Positions 8,903-19,355 of a stretch of DNA of 64,000 nucleotides are shown here, piece after piece; the first letter of the stretch is position 1; each line of letters starts with the position of its first letter. The notes below the pieces were generated by a model that worked only from the letters and a program-made list of their open reading frames with translations, did not search any database and was not told the origin of the DNA. A program made the translations under genes and the position numbers. Source of the DNA: Arsenophonus sp031446165 (lineage in GTDB: Bacteria; Pseudomonadota; Gammaproteobacteria; Enterobacterales; Enterobacteriaceae); NCBI GenBank assembly GCA_031446165.1, contig CP132905.1, positions 558,001-622,000 on the forward strand. The letters run 5' to 3'.

Positions 8903-9909
8903 AAATGAACTATAATAAACTATTTATTGTTTATATTTATTATTTAAGTAAAGAAAAAATATATTTTTTATATACGCAAATATACTACAAAATAACTTTT
9001 TTTATTTTTTTCGTCATTTTTTAAGAAAAAGAAATTACGTATTTTTTATAAAAAACTATTAATTTACAAAAAAAATTTTTCAATTTAATATCAATGTGAT
9101 TTATATAAAAATTATAGTATTCAAAAAATCAATTTATTTATATACAAAATAACTTTTATCTATTGATTACTATAATTCTTTATATTGATTACTTCTAAAA
9201 AAACCCCTTTTTTATAAAAAATATTTTTTCTCGTTTGGTTTGATATACCTTAAAAACTTTATTTTTCCTGGAAAAAATAGATAATATAATAAACAAATTT
9301 TCTAGAATTTATTACATATAATTTATTTTATGAAAATCAATAAGAATGCTTATAAAAATATGTATTACAATAATATTTATAGTATCAAGGAAATATAAAT
9401 TACTTATATTTTATATATTGCTTCATTAATAATCTCAAATATATAATATATGCTGTAAAAATAATTCTAAAAAATTTTTCTAGCTAAAATTAAAATAGAA
9501 CACTTTTATATCTATATAATATTTTTATAAACAAATTTATAAAAAAAGAATTAAATAATAAATAATTTATTTTTTTAAAAAAATATTGATTTTAAAAATA
9601 TAATCAGAAAACATAATCCCACTAAGGTATGATCAAAAACAATAAAAAACTAATATTAATATAAATAAACTTGTTAAAAATTACAGCAAAAAATTGATAC
9701 GAAATAATAAAATACCCATTAATGATTGCCATAAAAAATTATAAGTATTTTATACAAAAATAAAATACCATTAACATACAACAAAATAATACATTATCAT
9801 ATTAAATATATACTATCACTGATAATATATATGTTTCTAGTTTCTAATCAGAATACATTATAAATATCTGATATAATAATAGTTTAGTAAATAAAATTAA
9901 ATCAAAATA
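8903..9909. other. gene desert replacing rpoN and hpf
   Basis: About 1 kb between lptB and ptsN, where enterobacteria carry rpoN (sigma-54) and hpf (together about 1.8 kb). The sequence is dominated by A/T runs. I found no RpoN-box (ARRTVAKYR) or HPF motif in any frame, so any remnant is beyond recognition by eye. Confidence 0.6.
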
Positions 9910-10377
9910 ATGAACAATGAAGAAAATATATCATTCAAATCGTTATTAACAGAATCATGTACATTAAATAATGTACATTGTACAAGCAAAAAACGCGCAC
10001 TAGAAATTATTAGTGAAGTATCTGCAAATGTATTAAACATACCTATAAACATAATTTTTCATGCATTATTAAAACGTGAAAAAGTAGGTAATACTGCTAT
10101 TGGTGGAGGGATAGCAATTCCTCATGGAAAAATATATAACAGCAATTCATCTAAAGCGATAGGCGTATTGCTTCATTTAAACCAAACAATTATTTTTGAT
10201 GATATTGACAATCAATTAGTTGATTTATTATTTGCATTACTGGTTCCTTCAGAAGCATATACTACACATGTAGATACATTATCTTTGATTGCTAAAAAAT
10301 TTACAAACAAAAACTTATGCCGCAGGTTACGATCTGCACAAAGTAATAAAGAACTATATAACTTTATTATTGAATAA
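9910..10377 (+). CDS. ptsN: Nitrogen-phosphotransferase EIIA component PtsN
   Basis: EIIA-Ntr regulatory protein, phosphorylated on a histidine by NPr. In E. coli it modulates potassium transport and other targets. The 155 residues (163 in E. coli) keep the active site GGGIAIPHGK with His72 (His73 in E. coli), the TREK-like LKREKVGNT loop, and CRRLRSAQSN near the end. The acidic C-terminal tail of the E. coli protein is missing. The usual phosphodonor gene npr (ptsO) is not found after rapZ, and rpoN is absent upstream, so the classical PTS-Ntr locus is reduced to ptsN and rapZ. Confidence 0.95.
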   Translation: MNNEENISFKSLLTESCTLNNVHCTSKKRALEIISEVSANVLNIPINIIFHALLKREKVGNTAIGGGIAIPHGKIYNSNSSKAIGVLLHLNQTIIFDDIDNQLVDLLFALLVPSEAYTTHVDTLSLIAKKFTNKNLCRRLRSAQSNKELYNFIIE

Positions 10378-10455
10378 ATATAATTTTTGCGAAAATACCA
10401 AATAAGTATTCAATTAATTATATGGAAAATCTAAGAAGGGCAATAATTACTACTC

Positions 10456-11301
10456 ATGGTCTTGATGATAATTAGTGGACGTTCTGGTTCTGGTAAATCT
10501 GTTGCTTTAAGAGCACTAGAAGACATGGGTTTTTATTGTGTTGATAACTTACCGGTAATTTTATTACCAGCATTAGTAACTACTTTAACTAAACAGAAAA
10601 CGTTTGCTGCTGTAAGCATTGATATTCGAAATATGCCAGAAAATCCAGTAATTTTTGAGCAAATTTTTAAAAAATTATCAATTTTTTTTCCTAAAATACT
10701 TTTTCTTGATGCGAACCATAATACACTCATAAGAAGATATAGTGATACACGACGTCTTCATCCACTTTCCAATCAAAATTTATCATTAGAAAATGCTATA
10801 GATGCAGAAAAAAAAATATTAGAGTCATTAAGATCTCGAGCTGATTTAATTATAGACACTTCTGATATGTCTGTTCACGGATTAGCTGAAATACTTCGAG
10901 CACATTTATTAGGAAAAAAAAATCGTGAAATTACTATGGTCTTTGAATCTTTTGGATTTAAGTATGGTATTCCTATTGATGCTGATTATGTATTCGATGT
11001 ACGTTTTTTACCTAATCCACATTGGAATCCCAAATTACGCCAAATGACTGGCTTAGATCTTCCTATTGCTGATTTTTTGAATAGACATATAGAAGTACAC
11101 AATTTTATTTATCAAACATGTAATTATATTGAATTATGGTTACCGATGTTAGAATCTAATAATCGCAGCTATTTAACTATCGCTATTGGTTGTACAGGAG
11201 GTAAACATCGTTCAGTTTATATAGCAGAAAAATTAGCAAATTATTTTCAATCTCAAGGGAAAAATGTTCAATCTCGCCACCGAACGCTAGAAAAAAAATA
11301 A
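10456..11301 (+). CDS. rapZ: RNase adapter protein RapZ
   Basis: In E. coli RapZ delivers the small RNA GlmZ to RNase E and so controls GlmS and glucosamine-6-phosphate supply. The 281 residues (284 in E. coli) carry Walker A GRSGSGKS at 8-15. The C-terminal domain is very highly conserved, including DVRFLPNPHW and GCTGGKHRSVYIAE, and ends in SRHRTLEKK. The start MVLMIISGRSG is the same as in E. coli. Retention is consistent with continued control of amino-sugar supply to peptidoglycan and LPS. GlmY, GlmZ and RNase E cannot be assessed here. Confidence 0.97.
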   Translation: MVLMIISGRSGSGKSVALRALEDMGFYCVDNLPVILLPALVTTLTKQKTFAAVSIDIRNMPENPVIFEQIFKKLSIFFPKILFLDANHNTLIRRYSDTRRLHPLSNQNLSLENAIDAEKKILESLRSRADLIIDTSDMSVHGLAEILRAHLLGKKNREITMVFESFGFKYGIPIDADYVFDVRFLPNPHWNPKLRQMTGLDLPIADFLNRHIEVHNFIYQTCNYIELWLPMLESNNRSYLTIAIGCTGGKHRSVYIAEKLANYFQSQGKNVQSRHRTLEKK

Positions 11302-11342
11302 AATAATACTGAACATTATACATATTTTTTTTTAAAACATAA

Positions 11343-11396
11343 TTATCAAAAGATATATATAAAAATTTTATTGAAAATTATATTTGATAACTTTTT
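11343..11396 (+). terminator. possible intrinsic terminator after rapZ
   Basis: A perfect 8-bp inverted repeat (TTATCAAA / TTTGATAA) with a roughly 32-nt A/T-rich loop, followed by CTTTTTC, lies between the convergent rapZ and pmbA. The stem has little G/C, so the call is weak and rests on position and the T-run. Confidence 0.35.
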
Positions 11397-11445
11397 CATA
11401 AATAGTATCTCAATTTAAATGCTACATTTTTCTATAAAAAATATA

Positions 11446-12786
11446 TTATAATCCAGAAACACAAATTTCTGATAATAATACGGAACCACATCGAATATTA
11501 CCGCGAGTTTCAATATCATTAGATATCATTACTATATTAGACCACATGTCTTTTAAGTTTCCTACAATAGTAATTTCGCTAACAGGATACTTAATTACTC
11601 CACTTTCTACCCAAAATCCACAAGCTCCCCTAGAATAATTGCCATTCATTAGACTAACTCCTTGCCCCATTATTTCAGTTATAAGCAATCCCTTCCACAT
11701 TTCTTTTAATAAAGCATTAAAATCTAATTCTTGATGTGTAACACACCAATTATGAATGCCACTAGCATGACCAGTACTTTTCAAGCCTAGTTTCCGACCT
11801 GAATAACTATTTAATAACCACGTTTGTAATATTCCTTCATCAACAATATTACATTGATTTGTCTTTACTCCTTCATTATCAAAAGGAGAAGATGCTAAAC
11901 CACCAATTAAATGTGGTTTTTCTTTAATTGTTAACCAAGAGGGAAAAATTTTCTTACCCATATCATTCAATAAAAAAGATGATTTTTGATAAATATTATA
12001 ACCACTAATAGGGTTTACTAAATGATAAAATAATCCAACAGCCACTTCAGCAATAAAAACAACTGCAGTTTTCATTGTATATATTTTTTTAGGACAAAGA
12101 CGTGATAAAGCCCGATTAGCAGCATTACATCCAACCCATTGAGGTGATTGCAAATCTTCTAATCTACGTGCTATAGTATAAGCACTATCTCTTTCCATCG
12201 AATTATTATCTTGAGCAACAACACAACTTGATATTGAATGTTGACTCAAACAATAACTTTGTAACATTTCAGCAGTATTGCCAAATACTTTAATTCCATA
12301 ATGACTATTAACATGCCCACCTTCAGTATTTTTAATTTTTTTATCTGTTTTTAAAGCAGAAATTTCTGCTTGACGAGCTAATTGAATTGCTTTTTTAAAA
12401 TCCATTTCAAATGGATAAAATAATTTTAAATCCATTACTTGATAAGCCAAAAGCTCAATATCTGGCAAACCTACACAAGGATCTTCTGAAATATATTTAG
12501 CTATATTAATAGCCGATTTTACAGTATTTCGAATTATTTTTAGATCTAAATTAGTAGAAGATGCAATTCCTTTACATTTTTTATAAAAAACTGTAATATA
12601 AAATATATAATCATTATTAAATTCAATATTTTCAGTTTTACCAAAACGTGTACTCACATGAAGACCGTGTGTTGCATTAACAACTACCTCTGCTGCATCA
12701 CATTTCTTTTTTGCTATGGATAATGCATATGTAACTATTTCTTCTAATTTTTTACGTTGTGACAAAACTTTTTCTATAAAAATCAT
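11446..12786 (-). CDS. pmbA: Metalloprotease subunit PmbA (TldE)
   Basis: Non-catalytic half of the TldD/TldE heterodimeric zinc protease, which in E. coli matures microcin B17 and degrades the CcdA antitoxin. The 446 residues (450 in E. coli) show the family marks: the N-terminal CDAAEVVVNATHGLHVSTR strand, SSPFDNEGVKT, a LLNSYSGRKLGLKSTGHASG loop and the C-terminal MISNDIETRGNIRCGSVLLSE. As usual for TldE, there is no HEXXXH. In E. coli pmbA and tldD are far apart; here they are close neighbours on one strand, with the intervening yjgA gone. Confidence 0.95.
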   Translation of the reverse strand: MIFIEKVLSQRKKLEEIVTYALSIAKKKCDAAEVVVNATHGLHVSTRFGKTENIEFNNDYIFYITVFYKKCKGIASSTNLDLKIIRNTVKSAINIAKYISEDPCVGLPDIELLAYQVMDLKLFYPFEMDFKKAIQLARQAEISALKTDKKIKNTEGGHVNSHYGIKVFGNTAEMLQSYCLSQHSISSCVVAQDNNSMERDSAYTIARRLEDLQSPQWVGCNAANRALSRLCPKKIYTMKTAVVFIAEVAVGLFYHLVNPISGYNIYQKSSFLLNDMGKKIFPSWLTIKEKPHLIGGLASSPFDNEGVKTNQCNIVDEGILQTWLLNSYSGRKLGLKSTGHASGIHNWCVTHQELDFNALLKEMWKGLLITEIMGQGVSLMNGNYSRGACGFWVESGVIKYPVSEITIVGNLKDMWSNIVMISNDIETRGNIRCGSVLLSEICVSGL

Positions 12787-13013
12787 TAATATTATCCGAG
12801 ATATAAAAATACATTTTAATCTTTTTTCAAAAAAATTAAAATATACTCATAATTAAAATATTATTTTTACAAATAACTTATTAATAAGCAAGTCAATAAA
12901 AGTCAATAATGATATAAATCATTTCATGAAAATACAAAATTTAATGAAAATAATAAATATCTATAAAAAAATAAAGTAATATATTATAAATAATATTTTT
13001 ATTATATAAAAAA

Positions 13014-14462
13014 TCATATTTCTGTGCCACCAACTGTCATACTTTCTAACTTTAATGTTGGTTGGCCTACTCCAACAGGAATACTTTGACCTTCTTTTTC
13101 ACAAGTACTAACACCACTATCAATTTTTAAATCATTACCAACCATTGAAATTTTTTGCATAACATCTTTACCAGATCCAATTAATGTTACTCCTTTTATA
13201 GGTTTAGTAATTTTTCCTTTTTCAATCAAATAGGCTTCTAAAGTTGAAAATACAAATTTTCCGGAAGTAATATCCACTTGTCCACCAGAAAAAGTTGGTG
13301 CATAAATACCTCGATCAACACTATCTATAATTTCTTCAGGCATTGATTTTCCTGCTAATAAATAGGTATTAGTCATACGAGGCATAGGTAAATGTGCATA
13401 AGACTCACGCCTCCCATTTCCAGTTGGAAAAAGACCCATTAATCTTGCATTCATTTTATCTTGCATATATTTTTTTAAAATTCCATTTTCAATTAAAACA
13501 TTATATTTACCTGGTACACCTTCATCGTCAATTGCTAAAGATCCTCTATGCCCAAATAATGTACCATCATCTACAACAGTACAGAATTCCGAAGCAATTT
13601 TTTTTCCCAATTGATCACTAAAAATAGATACCCCCCTACGATTAAAATCACCCTCAAGACCATGTCCTACTGCTTCATGCAATAAAATACCTGGCAATCC
13701 AGCCCCCAATACAACAGGCATTCTTCCTGCTGGAGCAGCAATAGCTTGAAGATTTATTAATGCTATTCTTACAGCTTCTCTAACGTGATATTCTACCAAA
13801 ACTTTACCTTCATTTCTTTTAAAAAAATATTCATAATCATAACGACCACCACAACCACTAAAACCACATTCACGCTTTCCTTTATCTTCAACTAAAACTT
13901 TAATAGATAAACATACTAATGGTCGCAAATCAGCAGCTAATGTCGCATCTGTTGCTGCAATTAAAACATATTCGTAAACACCGGATAATTTAACATTAAC
14001 TTCTTTTACTCGTGAATCTTCTAATCTGGCAATTTGATCAATACGTTGTAAAAATTCTATTTTTTCTTCTTGATGTGTTGATTCTAATGGATTAATTGTA
14101 GGATAATAATATTTATAATTAACATTATTTAGTATACATGTTTTTTTTTTATGTTTTTCATTTAAAAAACTGCATGCTTCATATGCACTTGTATATAATG
14201 CTTTTAAATTTATTTTATTAGTATAAGAAAATCCTGTTTTATTATAATCAATAACACGGATACCAACACCTTCATCAATGTTATAAGAACCTGTTTTGAT
14301 AATTTTATTTTCTAACTCCAATGTTTCATGACAAATTGATTGAAAAAAAAGATCAGCATAATCTAATTTTTTTTCTGTAATTAATCCTAAAACATCCTGA
14401 AGATGTTGATAATTTATTTTTTTTGATGTTAAAAAATGTTCACTAACTATTTCTAAACTCAT
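13014..14462 (-). CDS. tldD: Metalloprotease TldD, catalytic subunit
   Basis: Catalytic subunit of the TldD/TldE protease that cleaves unfolded peptides threaded into its central chamber. The 482-residue protein (481 in E. coli) has the zinc-binding HEAVGH at 262-267 inside LLHEAVGHGLEGD, and the conserved GGQVDITSGKFVFST and VGVGQPTLKLESMTVGGT segments near the C-terminus. The gene carries an A10 tract (14141-14150) in the codons for HKKKT and is still in frame, making this a likely slippage hot spot. It starts right next to the remains of yhdP, as in E. coli. Confidence 0.97.
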   Translation of the reverse strand: MSLEIVSEHFLTSKKINYQHLQDVLGLITEKKLDYADLFFQSICHETLELENKIIKTGSYNIDEGVGIRVIDYNKTGFSYTNKINLKALYTSAYEACSFLNEKHKKKTCILNNVNYKYYYPTINPLESTHQEEKIEFLQRIDQIARLEDSRVKEVNVKLSGVYEYVLIAATDATLAADLRPLVCLSIKVLVEDKGKRECGFSGCGGRYDYEYFFKRNEGKVLVEYHVREAVRIALINLQAIAAPAGRMPVVLGAGLPGILLHEAVGHGLEGDFNRRGVSIFSDQLGKKIASEFCTVVDDGTLFGHRGSLAIDDEGVPGKYNVLIENGILKKYMQDKMNARLMGLFPTGNGRRESYAHLPMPRMTNTYLLAGKSMPEEIIDSVDRGIYAPTFSGGQVDITSGKFVFSTLEAYLIEKGKITKPIKGVTLIGSGKDVMQKISMVGNDLKIDSGVSTCEKEGQSIPVGVGQPTLKLESMTVGGTEI

Positions 14463-15762
14463 ATTAATTTACTCATTTTTATTTTATTTATTTTCTAATG
14501 GAAAAGAATAAATATCATAAATATTCATATTTATGATATTTATTATAATGGTTGTGAAATTTTTTAATATTATTTTTAATTTATTAAAATTTAAAATTAA
14601 ATCTGATGATTTTATTAAAATAATAAATATTTATAAATAAAAAATACTATTAAACAGTTTATTTTTAAAAAAATAAATTCATAAATAATATTTATATCTA
14701 AAATACTAAGATTTCATAACATATTTTTTTTAAATTAACTTTAACTATAATAAAAATTTATACTAATACTTAGAAATATCATTGAAATATAAAAATAATT
14801 TATATTATAATATGTATAAAGATTGGGTACAAGAAAAAATGGTATGCATATAACAAATTTTAAAAAACATATATTTGCAAAAAACACTATACAAAAAATT
14901 TCGAAAAGATTTTATCAACAAACATATTTTTTAATCAAAATAAAGATTAATTAAATTAATGTTTCAATTCACTGTAATAGACTAGGAATTAAAAATTTAG
15001 GCATCATAAAATACAAAAATCATTGATTATCATAATATTACTTTAAATCTTTTCTTTAATAAAAAAATAAATTTTAATTTTACAGCTAAACATATTAGAA
15101 AATTTTTATTATAAAGCGTATCAAAATTAAAAAAAATAAAAACTAGTACACACAACTATTTTTTATTTGTTTTCTAAATTAGCATTATAGTGATTTTTTA
15201 CACATTTTTACTATCAAATTCCTATAGCATATTTTCGTAAACAACCAAATTAATTTTCAAAAAAGATACCTTGTAAATATATAAAAATATATCAAATAAA
15301 CTATTAAATATCATTTTTTACTTTTAAAAATTCTGTTTAAATTTATGATCTTTATTTTAATATTCCACACTATAAATTTTTCAATAAATAACATTATTTA
15401 TTAGAGATTTTGTTTTTGATATCTTTTTTAAAAGTATTTGATATGATATATAAAAAGGTTTTATTCTTGATTGATCTTCTTAAGAAATACAAAAAAGTTT
15501 TTAACTTTTTAGTACTATAATTTTTATAAATTAATTAATTTTATTCACAATAAATATCATTTTATTCTATGCTTAATTTATAAAAAATATTTCAAAAATA
15601 AATATATCTAGTTAATTTTTTGATTTTTTGTCAAAAATATTAACATAATTTTTATTAAAACCTATTCTTTCACTAAAAACAAAAGTAGGAAAATATTCTT
15701 AAAAAAAGTAGAAAACATTAATTAACCAATAAGTTTACCATATATTTACTGCATTTAATATC
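14463..15762. other. desert covering the eroded 3' part of yhdP
   Basis: By position this should encode the C-terminal 500-600 residues of YhdP, next to tldD. No YhdP motif can be read here in any frame; the sequence is more A/T-biased than the 5' part of the pseudogene, suggesting more advanced decay and deletion. Confidence 0.6.
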
Positions 15763-17714
15763 TTAATAATGTTTCTTTTGATAGGTGTATTGCATTAAAT
15801 AATCGCGTAACGTTTCTATATCACCATTAAATTTTGCGCTTATTAATAATTTAGAATGACCATTATTAGTAATATTCCCGCTAATATTAATTATCTCTCT
15901 ATCTACCTAATTTTACCTTATTGAAAGATATACGTAATCTATTACCTACAAAATTTAAATCAACATCTAAATGTAAAATTTTAGGAAAATTAGATTAATA
16001 TTAAAAATAGCTGATCGTAAAAGTATAAAAATTTTACATTTTTTATTATTCTTGTTAAGAAAAAAAATTATGGTAGTTACCATGAATAAAGATGCTTCAT
16101 CATCTATATGACCAGCAATATTTTTTTTTAAATAATCATTTAACTTTTTTCCTATAACCGGTTGAGGAAAATAATGTCAAATATCAGCAATATTTTTTAG
16201 TGTTACACCAGCTAAAATGCTTAACATAGATTTATATTTATTTTATATAAAAAACGGAAATTATTACTGATTTATAATGATTTCTCCTGTCAGTTTATAT
16301 TTTTACCTACAGACCTACAATTAAATCTAATTTATTTTTCTATACCAAAAAAAATATTGCATACCAATTAGAAATATGTAATGGTGCTTTAAACATTGAT
16401 CTACATCCAATCTTACTATTATTTAATAGTAAAACAAAATATTACTCCTATATAACCCCCCTTGAAATGATCTACTAAAATGATTAATAGTAAGATATAT
16501 TTTTAATGTTTACTAAACTCATATGATTCCAAGCAATGTCAATTAAATTTTTTCTGGACATTGAGATATAATATCTAATACTAATCTAACAAGTTTTCTT
16601 TTTGTTTTATATTTTCTTAATTTTTAATAAAATTAGATAAAAAACAAAAAAACAGTAACAATAGATTTTAATTGTTCTCCAATGCAATATTATTTAATAT
16701 TATTTTCCAATGACTTTGATTGTTATGAATTTTCAACTTTGAAAAATAAAAAAGAAGCTTGATCTCCTTAAGGCCATATTTTTTATTTGTTGTTAAATTC
16801 TGTAATTGTGGAATACAAAAAAAACCAGTGATTTTTTCTATTTTTTATGCTCAAATATAAATTTCTAAAAAACATTTTGTGTTTTTGTTTATTGAATTTT
16901 TAATTTACACTTCCATGATCAAAGTATATTTACCAATCTTCAATACGACAATTTTTAATTATAATACAACTAGAAAAACCAAATACCGAATTTTCTATAT
17001 TTATTTTTTTGATCTATCCAACAATTTAAACAAGGAGATAAATTAATTGTATTACCATATAGATATACCATGCCTTTATTTAAGTTATTATTTTTATAAT
17101 AAACATTTATTTTGATTTGAATAATATTTTTATCTTTTTTAAAACATCAAAATTTATTATACCTTTTGCTAAATGTGCTAAATAATGATCATTTTTATTT
17201 AACCATATAAATTCCGCGATATTTAATTTTATCCTTTTAAAAAAAGGGGATAAAAAGTTTATATAATTATTTTAAGTATTAATGAATGATTTTTTAAAAA
17301 ACGTTACTAAAAATATTGTCTTTAAAATAATTCAAACTTAGATTCAGTAATAAAATGTAAAAGTGTATAAAAATTAAAATTTAATTGATATAAAACAATT
17401 TCATGAAAAAATAAATCAAAAGAAAACAATATACGCCATATATCTAATAAAAATATTATTTTTTTAATATTAACATCTACTCTTTTAGCAGATAAAATAA
17501 CATCAGATAAAATAAATGTTCTTTTAAAAAAGTTAATTTTACTTTAAAATCTTTGATTTTTAATGGGATCTCAGTTAACAAATAAATATTTTTTAAATGG
17601 ATTTTCAAAGAAATTAATTTACAAAACAAAAAAAACGGGATGCAACGAAACATAAAAAAATATCAGCATTATAACTCTAATTTTATATGCTAATAATTTA
17701 ATTAATTGTTTCAT
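15763..17714 (-). pseudogene. yhdP: yhdP remnant (AsmA-like envelope lipid transport protein), multiply frameshifted
   Basis: Six or more short stretches, in the right order and at the right spacing but in shifting frames, match E. coli YhdP. An ATG at 17714 with AAGAGAT upstream opens a hydrophobic leader MKQLIKLLAYKIRVIMLIFF. Then come SAKRVDVNIKKIIFLLDIWR (about 17330-17500), WLNKNDHYLAHLAKGIINF (about 17115-17205), NKGMVYLYGNTINLSPCLN (about 17010-17095), ILAGVTLKNIADI-stop-HYFP (about 16130-16220) and LHLDVDLNFVGNRLRISFN (about 15905-15985). Each pairs with the E. coli sequence, for example ILAGISTDDGSQAWRYFP. In-frame TGA, TAG and TAA codons plus frame changes rule out a functional product. 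YhdP is one of the AsmA-like proteins linking inner and outer membrane, so its loss is notable while mla and lpt are kept. Confidence 0.92.
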
Positions 17715-18712
17715 TTAATATCTCTTGAAAAAAATCTTACAATAATAATTTATTTTACATTATAACGATATAAAATTGTTTCAAATTAGAAAGTGCTTTT
17801 AATTTTATTTTTCAAAAGAGATATGTCTAAAAATTTTTGATAAAAATTTTTACAGTCATATATAAACATGAAATTGGGATATTAAACACAATTTTGTTAA
17901 ATTTATAACTTTTCTGGATAAAAATAAAATCGTAATGCAATTTTATAGAAAAACAAAACTAGATTTAGACTCTTATATAAAAAACTGCATATAAATAAAA
18001 ATCAATAAAATCATAATTTAAAGATATTTAATTTAATCTACAAAAACACAAAAAAATTATAATGTATTAAAATTATAAATTTATAGTAATGTTTTATAGT
18101 AATTAATAAAAAAATAATTATTTTACATAAAACTTTACATGGTTGATCTAAAAAAAATTAAATTTTTATATACAATTTATTAATTATAATCTAAAAAAAT
18201 AATATTTTTAAACTTTATTGAAAGGGTTCATATATTGACCAGAAAAAATATAAATTTAAAATTTAAGATACAGCATTTTATTTTAAAATTTAATAAAATT
18301 TATAATTTCAAATTGTTAATAAATCAAATATTAAAGAATAAAAATTTAACAATTTATTAAGAACAATTTTTTTATTATTTTATATGATTTTTTACATAAA
18401 ATTAACTACTATTACTTACTGATAAAACATATGAAACTATACAATAGTATTTTATAATAAAGTACCTAGTCTTCGAATGAATGCATTTTAATTATATAAC
18501 ACTTATTAATAAATTATTTATTACACTACTAAATCGATTTTTTAAAATGATAATTTCAAATTATATTTTGTAATCGAAATAAAAATATTTTTATATTTAT
18601 CTTTCGTCAAAACTAAAAATAACTTATACATTTTTTATATATTAAAAAATATTTTTAATCTTAATGAAACTATTATTTTTTAAATATACTATAAATAAAA
18701 TATTTCCAAACT
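17715..18712. other. desert in place of rng and maf (yhdE)
   Basis: Enterobacteria carry rng (RNase G) and the maf-like yhdE between yhdP and mreD. About 1 kb of A/T-rich sequence is all that remains, and no motif of either protein was recognised. Confidence 0.6.
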
Positions 18713-18769
18713 AAAAAACGCGCTATAGTCATATACGCATAACGTCATACACTTTTATAGCGTTTTTTT
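18713..18769 (-). terminator. rho-independent terminator downstream of mreBCD
   Basis: Inverted repeat CGCTATA (18721-18727) / TATAGCG (18756-18762) with flanking A6 on the left and T7 on the right, so both strands end in a U-run. The loop is long, about 28 nt. It lies roughly 100 bases beyond the mreD stop on the transcribed strand and is one of the few G/C-containing spots in the desert. It is probably active in both directions. Confidence 0.6.
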
Positions 18770-18866
18770 ATGCATAAAATTTTTTTAATATAAAAAAATC
18801 TATCTGTCTATAATTCATTGAAAATTATAGCAAAACCATAAAAATTATTTTTTCATGAAAATTCAT

Positions 18867-19355
18867 TTAATATACTAAAAACCGACGTCTAACTTTTCTT
18901 AAAAACAAAAATATCCAAGGCCATAAAATACCATTTATTAAACAATTCAACAATATTTCAGGATGAAATAATACAATAGAAGAAAAAAATTCTATTAAAA
19001 ATATAGTAAAATTCATTATCACTGATAATCCAACAATAACAAGTGATTGTTGCCACATTTCCATATTACGAAAAAGTTGATATTTATAAGATACTAAATA
19101 ACAAATCATACTATTAGTCAATGCATTTATACCAAGAGTTATACCTTGTATTAAATCCATGACAATTCCCAAAAAAAATCCACTACCCACACTAATACGA
19201 TGAGGTAAAGCCATAACCCAATAAATTAAAATTAATATTAACCATGTTGGTCTATAATAAATAAATTTTTCTGGACAAGGCATTTGCTCTAAAATTATTG
19301 CAACAAAAAAAGATAACCAGATAACCCACGATCTATTACCATGGAATTGATTCAT
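18867..19355 (-). CDS. mreD: Rod-shape-determining protein MreD
   Basis: Integral membrane protein of the elongasome, linking MreC to the wall-synthesis machinery. Five or six hydrophobic segments are visible, with the conserved LPHRISVGSGFFLGIVMDLIQG region, KYQLFRNMEMWQQ and the terminal LWPWIFLFLRKVRRRF. I chose the ATG at 19355, which gives 162 residues exactly as in E. coli and has GGAAAG just upstream. In-frame ATGs upstream would add up to 16 non-homologous residues. It is the last gene of the leftward mreB-mreC-mreD group, with a hairpin terminator about 100 bases beyond its stop. Confidence 0.95.
   Translation of the reverse strand: MNQFHGNRSWVIWLSFFVAIILEQMPCPEKFIYYRPTWLILILIYWVMALPHRISVGSGFFLGIVMDLIQGITLGINALTNSMICYLVSYKYQLFRNMEMWQQSLVIVGLSVIMNFTIFLIEFFSSIVLFHPEILLNCLINGILWPWIFLFLRKVRRRFLVY

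Noticed and set aside
13394..13621. Plus-strand frame inside tldD
   Set aside because: Antisense shadow of a strongly conserved gene; no Shine-Dalgarno and no homologue.
14812..14853. Short plus-strand frame MYKDWVQEKMVCI in the yhdP desert
   Set aside because: Only 13 codons, without start signal or context; chance frame.
15763..17714. Possible TGA-to-tryptophan recoding that would make yhdP functional
   Set aside because: TAG and TAA stops and several frame shifts also interrupt the gene, so one reassigned codon would not restore it.
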